Source: Deltaproteobacteria bacterium (lineage in GTDB: Bacteria; SAR324; NAC60-12). Taken from it: 55,049 nucleotides of DNA. The translations under genes were made by a program, and so were the position numbers. The notes beneath the pieces are model-generated. The model did no database searches. It saw only the letters and a list, made by a program, of their open reading frames with translations, and had not been told where the DNA came from. Where the stretch lies: positions 2,524-57,572 of the forward strand of contig NYTS01000058.1 of NCBI GenBank assembly GCA_002683655.1. Direction: 5' to 3'. How positions within the stretch are numbered: position 1 is the stretch's first letter; each line of letters starts with the position of its first letter. Positions 1 to 7,138 of the stretch are shown piece by piece.

Positions 1-964
1 TTTGTCCAATTCGCTCACCGTATGGGGGATCACAAAGCAACAGGCCTTTATCCTGATTCGGCTCCCATAAAGCTAGTTCCTTGGGTTCCAATAGAACGTG
101 ATCAAGAATGCCAAGTTTTTGCAGGTTGTATTTCGTTTGTTCGATTGCTTGGTCAGCATGGTCTCCCCCAATAATTGGCGGTAAGTTATCAAGCCCGTCA
201 GCCCTTCGCTCAATCGCTTCTTGTCGTAACCTTTTCCATGTACCAGCGTCAAATCCTGACCAAGACTGAAAGCCAAAATTTTTTCGGATCAGTCCAGGTG
301 CCCAGTCAGCGGCCATTAAAAGTCCTTCCGCCAGGATTGTACCTGATCCACACATCGGATCCAAAAGCGCAGCACCATTCTGGGCTTTCTTCGGCCATCC
401 ACATTGCCAAAGTAGTGCGGCTGCTAAATTCTCTTTAAGTGAGGTAGAGCCCTGCTGTTGCCGGTAACCGCGTTGATGTAGACTCACTCCAGAAAAATCT
501 AATGAAAGCTTTAATTGATCGGCCTCCATATGGGCCCAGAAACTCACATCGGGATTTTTGGAGTCAACATTGGGCCGAATCCCTGTTGAGTCCCGAAAAT
601 GATCTACTAAAGCGTCCTTCAGGCGTTGCGATCCGTAATGGGGATGACGAATATGTAGATTGGTCCCGTGAAAACTGATTGCAAACGTTTGATTGGGTTG
701 TAGATGATCATGCCAAGGGAATTCACGGGCATTCTGATAGATCGAATCTCCATCTTTTCCATCCCATTCCCCAAGTTGAAGCAGCACTCGATTTGCCAGT
801 CGAGACCATAAACAGATACGAAAACCTGCTTCTAAGGGAGCTTCAAGTGAGATTTTGCCAGCAGAAGGCTTCATATCCTTGTAGCCAAGACTTCGTAACT
901 CTTGGTCTAATAATTTTTCTATGTGTAATGGGCAGGTGATGACCCAACGCAGAGCAGAACTCAT
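1..964 (-). CDS. rlmL: RlmL-like 23S rRNA guanine-N2 methyltransferase, C-terminally cut by window edge
   Basis: Methylates a 23S rRNA guanine (G2445 in E. coli RlmL) using S-adenosylmethionine. I translated the minus strand from the ATG at 964-962. About 321 residues are present and the gene continues past base 1. A THUMP-type RNA-binding region (about residues 40-155) is followed by the SAM motif DPMCGSGTILAEG near residue 195 and ends at the catalytic DPPYGER motif; E. coli has NPPYGER, so Asn is replaced by Asp, which other N-methyltransferases also carry. Segments such as RPNVD and LHQRGYR match E. coli RlmL closely. The start overlaps the tag stop (ATGA), with no clear Shine-Dalgarno, so translation is probably coupled. 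Whether a C-terminal RlmK domain follows cannot be seen. Confidence 0.85.
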   Translation of the reverse strand, partial: MSSALRWVITCPLHIEKLLDQELRSLGYKDMKPSAGKISLEAPLEAGFRICLWSRLANRVLLQLGEWDGKDGDSIYQNAREFPWHDHLQPNQTFAISFHGTNLHIRHPHYGSQRLKDALVDHFRDSTGIRPNVDSKNPDVSFWAHMEADQLKLSLDFSGVSLHQRGYRQQQGSTSLKENLAAALLWQCGWPKKAQNGAALLDPMCGSGTILAEGLLMAADWAPGLIRKNFGFQSWSGFDAGTWKRLRQEAIERRADGLDNLPPIIGGDHADQAIEQTKYNLQKLGILDHVLLEPKELALWEPNQDKGLLLCDPPYGERIGQ

Positions 965-1497
965 TGTTGCATCATCCAAGGAGGGCGAAGTGCTAGTTGC
1001 TTTTTAAAAATGGAACAATTTTCATCATGAGGCGGACGGAGATAGCCAATACTCATCAAGAATTCTCCAACAATTTCTTCGCCTACAAATTGAAATCCTG
1101 ATTTCTTGAAGGTAGCAACCCATTCAGGCTTTAAGAGTGGGTGTTGTTGTTCAATCCAATGGGCGAATCCACCGTACTCTCGCATCGACCTAATGATGTT
1201 CCCATTATGTCGAATTGCTCGAATTTTCAGTTTATTGCGGATGATTTTTGGATTTTCGAGAAGGGATTCAATTTCTGAGGTTTGAAGATCAGCTATACGG
1301 TCAATATCAAAGTTAAACAAAGCTTCGTTGATTGCTTCTCTCTTTTTCAGGACAGTAAGCCAACTTAGCCCAGCCTGAAAAATCTCCAAAGATAGTCGCT
1401 CAAAAAGTTTTGCTTCCTCTTTGATAGGGAAGCCGTATTCGAGATCATGGTAGGGGCCGTGATATGAATGTCCATGAGCTAATTGGCAATAGCTCAT
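961..1497 (-). CDS. tag: DNA-3-methyladenine glycosylase I
   Basis: Removes 3-methyladenine from alkylated DNA, the first step of base excision repair. The 178 residues match the Tag family in length (about 187 in E. coli). The zinc 'snap' ligands are visible: C4 and H17 at the N-terminus and H157 and C161 at the C-terminus (HDENC). The family motifs YHDLEYG, QAGLSW and VLKKRE are present near residues 16-53. It sits in the argS-moaE-tag-rlmL unit and overlaps both neighbours by 4 bases, so its repair function is unrelated to its operon partners. A second alkylation-repair gene, alkB-like, lies at 6530. Confidence 0.93.
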   Translation of the reverse strand: MSYCQLAHGHSYHGPYHDLEYGFPIKEEAKLFERLSLEIFQAGLSWLTVLKKREAINEALFNFDIDRIADLQTSEIESLLENPKIIRNKLKIRAIRHNGNIIRSMREYGGFAHWIEQQHPLLKPEWVATFKKSGFQFVGEEIVGEFLMSIGYLRPPHDENCSIFKKQLALRPPWMMQQ

Positions 1498-1958
1498 GTT
1501 GCCGCAGAACTCTTGTTCAATTCTGCAACAGAGGATGCCTCACAACCTTCAACCCAGATCGCCTGTCCATTTGTGAAGTGTTCTTTCTTCCAAATTGGAA
1601 CAGACTTTTTAACCGTATCAATAATGAATCTACTGGCTGCATAGGCGTCTTTTCGATGTGAACTCGCTACCACAACACCAATAGAACAGTCGGAGATCCG
1701 CATCTTGCCAAATCTATGAATGACTTCCACATAATGCAGTTCCCAGCGGCTTTTTGCCTCCCCAACAATTTCAGCTATCTGCTTTTGCGCCATGCTTTCG
1801 TGAGTTTCATATTCCAAAAAATCTACTACCCTGCCTTCACTATGGTCACGAACATCGCCAGAAAATAGTAACACGGCACCAGCAGCAGCATTTTTTGCCC
1901 TAGCCAGTAAGCCGTTTAAATCAATTGTCTCTCTAGTAACTTGAGAAGCCATTCTCAC
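1494..1958 (-). CDS. moaE: Molybdopterin synthase catalytic subunit
   Basis: Large subunit of molybdopterin synthase. It transfers sulfur from MoaD thiocarboxylate to cyclic pyranopterin monophosphate to make molybdopterin. The 154-residue length fits. Diagnostic segments are FSGDVRDHSEGR near residue 33, the SSHRKDAY stretch near 105 and PIWKKEHF near 121, which carries the conserved lysines. The start is either the GTG at 1958-1956, overlapping the argS stop, or the ATG two codons later; neither has a convincing Shine-Dalgarno, so coupling to argS is likely. No moaD is adjacent. Other Mo-cofactor genes lie far away (modABC near 31 kb, moeA near 43 kb, fdhD near 24 kb). Confidence 0.93.
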   Translation of the reverse strand: MRMASQVTRETIDLNGLLARAKNAAAGAVLLFSGDVRDHSEGRVVDFLEYETHESMAQKQIAEIVGEAKSRWELHYVEVIHRFGKMRISDCSIGVVVASSHRKDAYAASRFIIDTVKKSVPIWKKEHFTNGQAIWVEGCEASSVAELNKSSAAT

Positions 1959-3712
1959 ATCCGTTCAGGGGGCTCAATTCCCAACAAATTTAATCCAGTT
2001 AATAACGTAACCGCTACAGCAGAAAACAGGTTTAGTCGAGCCAGCTTAAGTTCCGTAGATTCAGCGTGCTTAACAGAACAACTACTGTAACATCGACTAA
2101 AATCCTTGCATAATTCAAAGAGAGTCCGAGTAAGTAAGGATGGACGATATTGTTCTGCAGCTTGATAAACAATATCATTGAAATCAAACAATTTACGTAT
2201 CAAAGCCTTTTCATGGGAATGCTTCAAAAGTTCAAAATCTATTTCAGCTTGTGGATCAAAATTCTCAAATTTGCGCACAATGCTCTGTATTCGAACATAT
2301 GCATAGATTAAATAAACTCCTGTATCTCCCTCTGAAACTAGCCAGTCCTTCAATGAGAAAGTGATCTGCTTGTTCGGATCTTGGTTGAGCATTCCATATT
2401 TGATTGCAGCAACCGCCACCTTACGAGTAGTAGATTCGATTTCACCATCAGACCAACTTTCTCTATGTGACTCGAGGTAGTTGATTCGCACAAAATCGCA
2501 CATCTCCCGCTGTAGTTTCGAAAACAGAATTACGTTTCCTGCCCTTGAGCTCATCTTGCCTTCTGGCATTACTACTAAGGCATATGGGAGATGAAAACAA
2601 TTGCTAGCCTGTTCATACCCCATTTTCTTTAATGTAGCAAAGACTTGTTGAAAATGAAGAGTTTGTTCAGCACCAACTACATAGATCGAACGTTCTATCC
2701 CAAATTCTTCAAACTTCCGCTTGGCAAGGGCCAGATCTTTGGTTGAATAGAGCGTATTGCCATCTGATTTCAGCAAAAGGAAAAAACCCAGCTTTTTATC
2801 GTTTAAATCAACACCAATCGCCCCATCAGATTTTTGAAAAAGACCGTCCTCAGCCCCTTGGATAACCAACTGCTTACCCTCTTCATCAACTTCAGATTCA
2901 TAAAATACATGATCGAACTCTGTTCCCAGCCATTTGTAGATCTGCTCAAAATCCTCCAAGGACCAGTTTCTTGTCTCCTCCCAGATCTGAGTTATCTGAG
3001 GCTCTTTCTCTTCTAATTTAGCTAGTAAAGCACTAATTTTCTTTTGAGTTTCTTCCTTCTCTGATCCAGTTAGCCCTTCCAAGGCCAAGGTTGATGCGGT
3101 GTAAAGTTCACCCAGCCATTCACCCTTATGGATACATGGAGGACTTTCGTTATTTTTTTCTTGGTAGAACCAGAGGCATTTAGCGATGTGAGTTCCAACA
3201 TCACCTATGTAGTTTGCCGCGATAACTTGATAGCCATTATAGCGGAATAGCCGAACCAGACTATCTCCAAGGGCAACATTTCTACAATGGCCGACATGAA
3301 AACCCTTGTGGGTATTAGGCTGGGAAAACTCAATCATCACCTGAGTTTTCTGCTCTAAGGAGTTCTTTGAAAACCAATTCCCTTTATGAATTTCAGGTAA
3401 AACCTGCTTGGCCATTTCGGATGAGTTGACTTTTACATTCAGATAGGGCCCAAGCGAAGAAAAACTCTCAAAAAGTGAGGATTCGGAGAGATTTGCTTGA
3501 AGATCCAAAATTAATTCATCAGCAATTTGCACTGGGGCTTTTCTAAAAACTTTTGCAAGAGTAAAGCATGGAAAAGCGTAGTCACCCATTTCCTGCTGTG
3601 GAGGAGTCTCAATGAGCCCAACCAATGATTCCAAAGTACATTCATAATCGGGTTGAAGTTTGAGCAGGGTTTGGTGGATACCCACTCCAAAACTTCGTAC
3701 AAAAATATTCAT
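1955..3712 (-). CDS. argS: Arginyl-tRNA synthetase
   Basis: Class I aminoacyl-tRNA synthetase that charges tRNA-Arg. I chose the ATG at 3712-3710 (585 residues; E. coli 577) rather than a longer frame starting at 3778, because the 22 extra codons look unrelated and homologs begin about here. The HIGH signature is HVGH (in HKGFHVGHCRN, about residue 140), and the KMSK-equivalent loop reads KMSSRAGNV. The C-terminal DALR anticodon-binding domain ends the protein. It is the first gene of the argS-moaE-tag-rlmL unit. The start has only a weak Shine-Dalgarno. A strongly structured region lies about 90-260 bases upstream and could be its leader. Confidence 0.95.
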   Translation of the reverse strand: MNIFVRSFGVGIHQTLLKLQPDYECTLESLVGLIETPPQQEMGDYAFPCFTLAKVFRKAPVQIADELILDLQANLSESSLFESFSSLGPYLNVKVNSSEMAKQVLPEIHKGNWFSKNSLEQKTQVMIEFSQPNTHKGFHVGHCRNVALGDSLVRLFRYNGYQVIAANYIGDVGTHIAKCLWFYQEKNNESPPCIHKGEWLGELYTASTLALEGLTGSEKEETQKKISALLAKLEEKEPQITQIWEETRNWSLEDFEQIYKWLGTEFDHVFYESEVDEEGKQLVIQGAEDGLFQKSDGAIGVDLNDKKLGFFLLLKSDGNTLYSTKDLALAKRKFEEFGIERSIYVVGAEQTLHFQQVFATLKKMGYEQASNCFHLPYALVVMPEGKMSSRAGNVILFSKLQREMCDFVRINYLESHRESWSDGEIESTTRKVAVAAIKYGMLNQDPNKQITFSLKDWLVSEGDTGVYLIYAYVRIQSIVRKFENFDPQAEIDFELLKHSHEKALIRKLFDFNDIVYQAAEQYRPSLLTRTLFELCKDFSRCYSSCSVKHAESTELKLARLNLFSAVAVTLLTGLNLLGIEPPERM

Positions 3713-3799
3713 GATGGATCGAGATAGTAAGCAGAAAAAACAACATTGATGATCTAAAAAATCGCAGGAAAAAGGCAAGTTTGATCAATAGGAGACAAG

Positions 3800-3980
3800 G
3801 CAAAGAGGGGGGGCGGATTGCGCACGTCCAAGAGGCACCCCTCCCCTTTTCCGAGGCAATCCGCTAGAGGTCACCAACCATGGGATTGGTGACCAGAGAG
3901 CAGGTCAATTTCCCGAGGAGCACCCCTCTCCTCAACTGGTCGACCCGCCCATAACCGCCCAAGCAGGCGGCTTTATTAAA
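3800..3980. ncRNA. Candidate structured RNA with twin identical-loop hairpins
   Basis: Four strong stems lie here. Stem A pairs 3813-3821 with 3856-3864 (9 perfect pairs) and encloses a smaller hairpin, 3830-3835 with 3843-3848. Stem B pairs 3869-3877 with 3886-3894 (9 perfect pairs). A third hairpin pairs 3915-3920 with 3928-3933 (6 perfect pairs). The first and third small hairpins have the identical 7-base loop CACCCCT (AGGGGTG on the minus strand). The one imperfect pair, 3833/3845, is A-C on plus but U-G on minus, which favours a minus-strand transcript, namely the argS leader. A terminator-like hairpin at 3955-3974 instead favours plus. Runs of GGCGG/CCGCC at 3811-3816, 3945-3950, 3955-3959 and 3966-3970 allow alternative pairings. 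It does not match RNase P, tmRNA, SRP RNA, 6S RNA or a T-box as I know them. Confidence 0.5.
3955..3974 (+). terminator. Possible plus-strand intrinsic terminator
   Basis: CCGCC (3955-3959) pairs with GGCGG (3966-3970) across a 6-base loop, followed by CTTTATT. It would end a plus-strand RNA from the preceding structured element. The U-tract is short and interrupted. On the minus strand the same hairpin would sit at the 5' end of an argS leader. Confidence 0.4.
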
Positions 3981-4253
3981 ATTAAATCACAAAAATTTTT
4001 CCAGTAATACTTGACTTTCGTTGATAATAGCAAGCTAGTTAGGAGTAATTAAATTCGATCTTCTTTTGTCACGCATAAATTGTTCATGTCAATACATTTT
4101 TTGAAGCTTTTCGATGTCTGAGGTGCTTTACATCACATTTATTATGAGCACAGAGACCTGAATTTTTGAGAATTTTCAATAAATTTATGCGAAATTTAAA
4201 TTGAATTCTTTTCGATAGCCTCACAAGCTCAGCTGCTCAATTGGGAGATTAAA
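3976..4253. other. AT-rich spacer before the VOC gene
   Basis: I found no convincing open reading frame on either strand. TTGACT at 4011-4016 could be a -35 box for the downstream plus-strand genes, with TAGTTA at 4036-4041 as a poor -10 (19-base spacing). The minus-strand sequence around 3975-3990 is AT-rich and could hold a -10 for the argS transcript. Neither is strong enough to call as a promoter. Confidence 0.3.
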
Positions 4254-4742
4254 ATAACTTTAGATAATTTCGAACCTGAACAACTTCCTGGTTTCCAATT
4301 TATTGATCATGTAGCAATTGCTGTACTGCAAGGAACCTTAGATGCTCAAGTGAATGCCTATCGAAAGATGGGTTTTCGGGAAGTGCACAGAGAGGAGGTT
4401 CTAGGGAATGACCAAGTGAGGGAGGTTCTTTTGCAAATAGGTAAGAGCCAGAACCTGATTCAGTTGCTGGAACCTCTAAATGATAGTTCACCAGTGCAGA
4501 AGATGATTGATCGGCAAAATGGCAAAGGTGGCCTAGCCCATGTGGGATTGAGAGTCAAAAGTGCTGAAGAGGCTTATCATTATATGTCTAAAAACGGATT
4601 TCGTTTGATTGATCCGGTTCCCCGGCCTGGATCCAGAGGTACAACGGTCTTTTTCGTACACCCAAAATCAAGAGATGATCAGCCTTTTGGAGTCCTTTAC
4701 GAAATTGTCGAAGATCCGAATGATAATCTAGAACAAAATTGA
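4254..4742 (+). CDS. Methylmalonyl-CoA epimerase-like VOC protein, non-standard start
   Basis: Vicinal-oxygen-chelate fold protein that resembles methylmalonyl-CoA epimerase, which interconverts the (R) and (S) forms in propionate metabolism. Family features are IDHVAIAV at the N-terminus, LLEPL followed by DSSP, GLAHVGLRV, PRPGSRGTTVFFVHP and the terminal YEIVED; these supply the His/His/Glu metal ligands. The first GTG in frame (4350) lies inside the domain, after DHVAIAV, so it cannot be the true start. Frame 0 is open back to a stop at 4197 but contains no ATG, GTG or TTG. GGGAG at 4243-4247 sits 6 bases before an ATA codon at 4254, so I use that as a provisional start. A rare ATA/ATT start, a mutated start or a sequence error are all possible. 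galE follows after 4 bases. Confidence 0.7.
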   Translation: MTLDNFEPEQLPGFQFIDHVAIAVLQGTLDAQVNAYRKMGFREVHREEVLGNDQVREVLLQIGKSQNLIQLLEPLNDSSPVQKMIDRQNGKGGLAHVGLRVKSAEEAYHYMSKNGFRLIDPVPRPGSRGTTVFFVHPKSRDDQPFGVLYEIVEDPNDNLEQN

Positions 4743-4746
4743 ATTT

Positions 4747-5715
4747 ATGAGAATTATCGTTGTAGGTGGAGCTGGTTACATTGGCAGTCACGTAACAAAA
4801 TCTTTGTTGGAAGCTGGCCACCAGCCAGTAGTTGTCGACAATCTGCAAAGTGGTAAAGCAGAAAATCTATTACCTGGAGTCCCCTTCGTACATGCTGATT
4901 TGAGAATTCCAGAAACTCTGCAGGGAGTCCTGAATGGATGTGAGGGATTAGTGCATCTTGCTGCATTGAAAGCAGCTGGAGATTCAATGACACAACCTGA
5001 AAAATACGTTAATCACAATATCTCTGGAACAATACAGCTTCTCAATGCGGCTACCGAATCAGGCGTTCGTTTTGTTATTTTTTCCTCAACCGCTGCAGTT
5101 TATGGGGATCCTCAATACATTCCAATGGACGAAGAACATCCCACAAAACCTAGCAACTTTTATGGCTACACAAAACTGGCAATTGAAGAACTGTTGAGTT
5201 GGTATGCTCAATTGAAAGGGGTGAGGTTTGCCTCACTCCGCTATTTCAATGCTGCTGGCTACGATCTTGACGGGAAGATCAAGGGATTGGAAAGCGAACC
5301 AAATAATTTATTACCTATCGTGATGGAGGCTGTCATCGGCAAAAGATCATTTGTTGAAGTCTTTGGGACTGACTACGAAACTCAAGATGGGAGTTGTATT
5401 AGAGATTACATTCACGTCGACGATTTGGCTGACGGACACGTCAGGGCTCTGGAATATTTGACTAGAGAAACTGATAATCCCATTCTGAATCTCGGAACGT
5501 CAAATGGGATGAGTGTGCTTGAGATTCTTGAGCACACCAAAAACCTTTCTCATACAAACTTTGATGTTAGGTTTGGTCCCAGAAGACCAGGAGATCCCGC
5601 AATCGTCCTTGCCAAGGCTACTAGAGCGAAAACTCTGCTGGGGTGGGAAGCAAAACGAAGCGACCCAAATACCTTAATAAACTCTATGCTGAATGCTTAC
5701 AGGGCAACTCGCTAG
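4747..5715 (+). CDS. galE: UDP-glucose 4-epimerase
   Basis: NAD-dependent extended SDR that interconverts UDP-glucose and UDP-galactose, supplying surface polysaccharide precursors. The 322 residues start with the Rossmann motif GGAGYIGSH (residues 7-15). The catalytic set is the Ser/Thr of FSSTAAVYG near 115 and the YxxxK of FYGYTK near 140. RYFNAAGYD and the RDYIHVDDLADGH motif are typical of GalE. It follows the VOC gene closely and probably shares its transcript. Immediately after the stop lies a perfect 22-base palindrome. GalE is favoured over related epimerases by overall match and length; substrate range (UDP-GlcNAc) cannot be read from sequence. Confidence 0.9.
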   Translation: MRIIVVGGAGYIGSHVTKSLLEAGHQPVVVDNLQSGKAENLLPGVPFVHADLRIPETLQGVLNGCEGLVHLAALKAAGDSMTQPEKYVNHNISGTIQLLNAATESGVRFVIFSSTAAVYGDPQYIPMDEEHPTKPSNFYGYTKLAIEELLSWYAQLKGVRFASLRYFNAAGYDLDGKIKGLESEPNNLLPIVMEAVIGKRSFVEVFGTDYETQDGSCIRDYIHVDDLADGHVRALEYLTRETDNPILNLGTSNGMSVLEILEHTKNLSHTNFDVRFGPRRPGDPAIVLAKATRAKTLLGWEAKRSDPNTLINSMLNAYRATR

Positions 5716-5716
5716 G

Positions 5717-5738
5717 TTTATTGTCAATTGACAATAAA
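5717..5738. repeat. Perfect 22-base palindrome between convergent genes
   Basis: TTTATTGTCAATTGACAATA followed by AA is its own reverse complement. It starts two bases after the galE stop and lies 50 bases beyond the 3' end of the convergent repressor gene. As RNA it folds into a 9-bp stem with an AATT loop. It is AT-rich and lacks a good U-tract, so it could be a weak bidirectional terminator or a protein-binding site. Confidence 0.7.
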
Positions 5739-5787
5739 TCACAGAATAAATAATTTCGAAATTTCAGTATTCAGTTTATAGAATTTT

Positions 5788-6447
5788 CTAGAAAACTCGG
5801 CCAAACCAGATAGCTTTGCCAAGAATATCGAACGATTCACCACAATCACCTGAAAGTGTGATGGGTGGATAGTTGAGGTTATCACTGATGATTTGAATCA
5901 AGCCCTTTGGTTGACGCTGTAAACGTTTCACCATCAACATGTCATCCAAACGAATCACGTAGATCCCTTCACGAGCAAACACTGTCTGCTGTCGGTCGAT
6001 CAGCAATAAGTCATTTTCCTCAAGGGTCGGTTCCATACTATCTCCTTCCACAGAAACCAATATCATCTGATCTGCGGATCTCCCAAGTTGCTGCCTTAAC
6101 CAACGATCCTGAAAAGGCATTTGCTCCACAATAGTTTGATCCACTGTCCAACTTCCTCCCCCAGCACTGACTTTGACGTCATACCTTGGAATATGTACAA
6201 CCTCAGTTCCAAAGTCTTTCTTTGTCGAATCCAAGTACATTTTTCCAATTCCTCGTAGTAACCAGTCTAAACTGATAGAATATTTCTCAGAAAGTTGAAT
6301 TAGGTAAGGAATGGTTGGTAGAATTCTGCCTTTGCAGACATCCGTTGCGAAGGATGGAGCCTTACCAGTCTCTCTGGAAAACAAACTGCGGTTTCCGGCT
6401 GCCACTTCTTCAATAACTTTTTGAAAACGAAATACTAAACCTTCCAT
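5788..6447 (-). CDS. CI/LexA-like repressor with S24 self-cleavage domain
   Basis: XRE-type helix-turn-helix (about residues 20-65) fused to a LexA/CI S24 peptidase domain. The catalytic Ser-Lys dyad is visible: S137 in VEGDSMEPTL and K174 in DDMLMVKRL. An Ala-Gly pair, A95-G96 in KVSAGGGSW, is positioned as the self-cleavage site of this family. Length (219) is typical. The start codon has a strong GGAGG Shine-Dalgarno. Known relatives are inactivated by RecA-stimulated autocleavage after DNA damage. It is divergent from an AlkB-type gene with 82 bases between them, so it may control that repair gene and itself; this is inference. A phage origin is possible but no phage genes are near. Confidence 0.88.
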   Translation of the reverse strand: MEGLVFRFQKVIEEVAAGNRSLFSRETGKAPSFATDVCKGRILPTIPYLIQLSEKYSISLDWLLRGIGKMYLDSTKKDFGTEVVHIPRYDVKVSAGGGSWTVDQTIVEQMPFQDRWLRQQLGRSADQMILVSVEGDSMEPTLEENDLLLIDRQQTVFAREGIYVIRLDDMLMVKRLQRQPKGLIQIISDNLNYPPITLSGDCGESFDILGKAIWFGRVF

Positions 6448-6529
6448 AATTCCTCCATGTAAATTGAGAAAAAATTCGCATGATATGGAAAATTCATAAA
6501 ATGAAAAGAAATTTTACTAAAATCTCGAA
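6448..6529. promoter_or_regulatory. Divergent promoter region of repressor and alkB-like gene
   Basis: This 82-base AT-rich spacer must hold both start regions. ATTTTACTAAAAT (6511-6523) is a perfect 13-base inverted repeat about the central C, placed just before the alkB start where a ribosome site would be; the alkB gene lacks a clear Shine-Dalgarno. Two copies of GAATTTT occur on the minus strand. Any of these could be operators, but AT-rich chance repeats cannot be excluded. Confidence 0.4.
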
Positions 6530-7120
6530 ATGAGTTTTGAAATCATCGATATACCAGATGGGGATTTGACCTTTTCAAGAACTTGGCGAGAATCCGATTC
6601 AGTGAATTGGATAGAGCGCTTGAAAAAAGAGATTGAATGGGAGCAACATCGAATCAAAATCTTTGGCAAATGGGTTGATTGTCCAAGATTATCAGCTTGG
6701 TATGGTGATCCTGGGGCTGTGTACAGTTATTCAAATCTAAGTTTGAATCCTAAAGCTTGGACGCCCACACTACTGGAAGTCCGTAATCAGTTGGCTGAAA
6801 CGATTGAGAGGCAATTCAACAGCGTACTGTTAAACTTATATAGGAATGGGAATGATAGCATGGGGTGGCACAGTGATGATGAATGGGAAATGGGCTTAAA
6901 TCCTGTGATTGCATCAATAAGTCTTGGAGGTTCACGGATGATGAAATTTCAACATCGCTCTGATTCTGAAGTGTCCAACTTTGCACTTGAACTCTCAACC
7001 GGATCACTACTGATCATGGCGGGAACTACGCAAAAATTCTGGCAACATGAAATTCCTAAAACAAAAAAAGCAGTCGGTGAACGGTTGAATTTAACATTTC
7101 GGTTTATTCAAGGCCGATAA
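6530..7120 (+). CDS. AlkB-family 2-oxoglutarate/Fe(II) dioxygenase
   Basis: Predicted oxidative demethylase for alkylated DNA or RNA bases (1-methyladenine, 3-methylcytosine), of the ALKBH2/3-like bacterial subgroup. The iron ligands H114 and D116 (WHSDDEW) and H173 (WQHEIP) are in place, and R185/R191 form the RxxxxxR 2-oxoglutarate and substrate motif (ERLNLTFR). PRLSAWYGD near residue 52 and NLYRNGNDSMGWH near 102 are hallmarks of the subgroup. Length (196) is normal. The divergent repressor suggests damage-inducible expression. E. coli AlkB itself is more distant, so I give no symbol. With Tag in the first operon, the window carries two routes for alkylation repair. Confidence 0.92.
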   Translation: MSFEIIDIPDGDLTFSRTWRESDSVNWIERLKKEIEWEQHRIKIFGKWVDCPRLSAWYGDPGAVYSYSNLSLNPKAWTPTLLEVRNQLAETIERQFNSVLLNLYRNGNDSMGWHSDDEWEMGLNPVIASISLGGSRMMKFQHRSDSEVSNFALELSTGSLLIMAGTTQKFWQHEIPKTKKAVGERLNLTFRFIQGR

Positions 7121-7138
7121 ATCATTTTAATTTGATTG

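Noticed and set aside
175-939. Plus-strand open frames opposite the left-edge region
   Set aside because: They are shadows of rlmL: the minus strand encodes a continuous THUMP and methyltransferase protein across the same bases.
3800-3980. Known riboswitch or T-box upstream of argS
   Set aside because: AGGGGTG slightly recalls the T-box AGGGTGG motif, and CCGAGGAGC recalls the SAH riboswitch, but the rest of either consensus and fold is missing.
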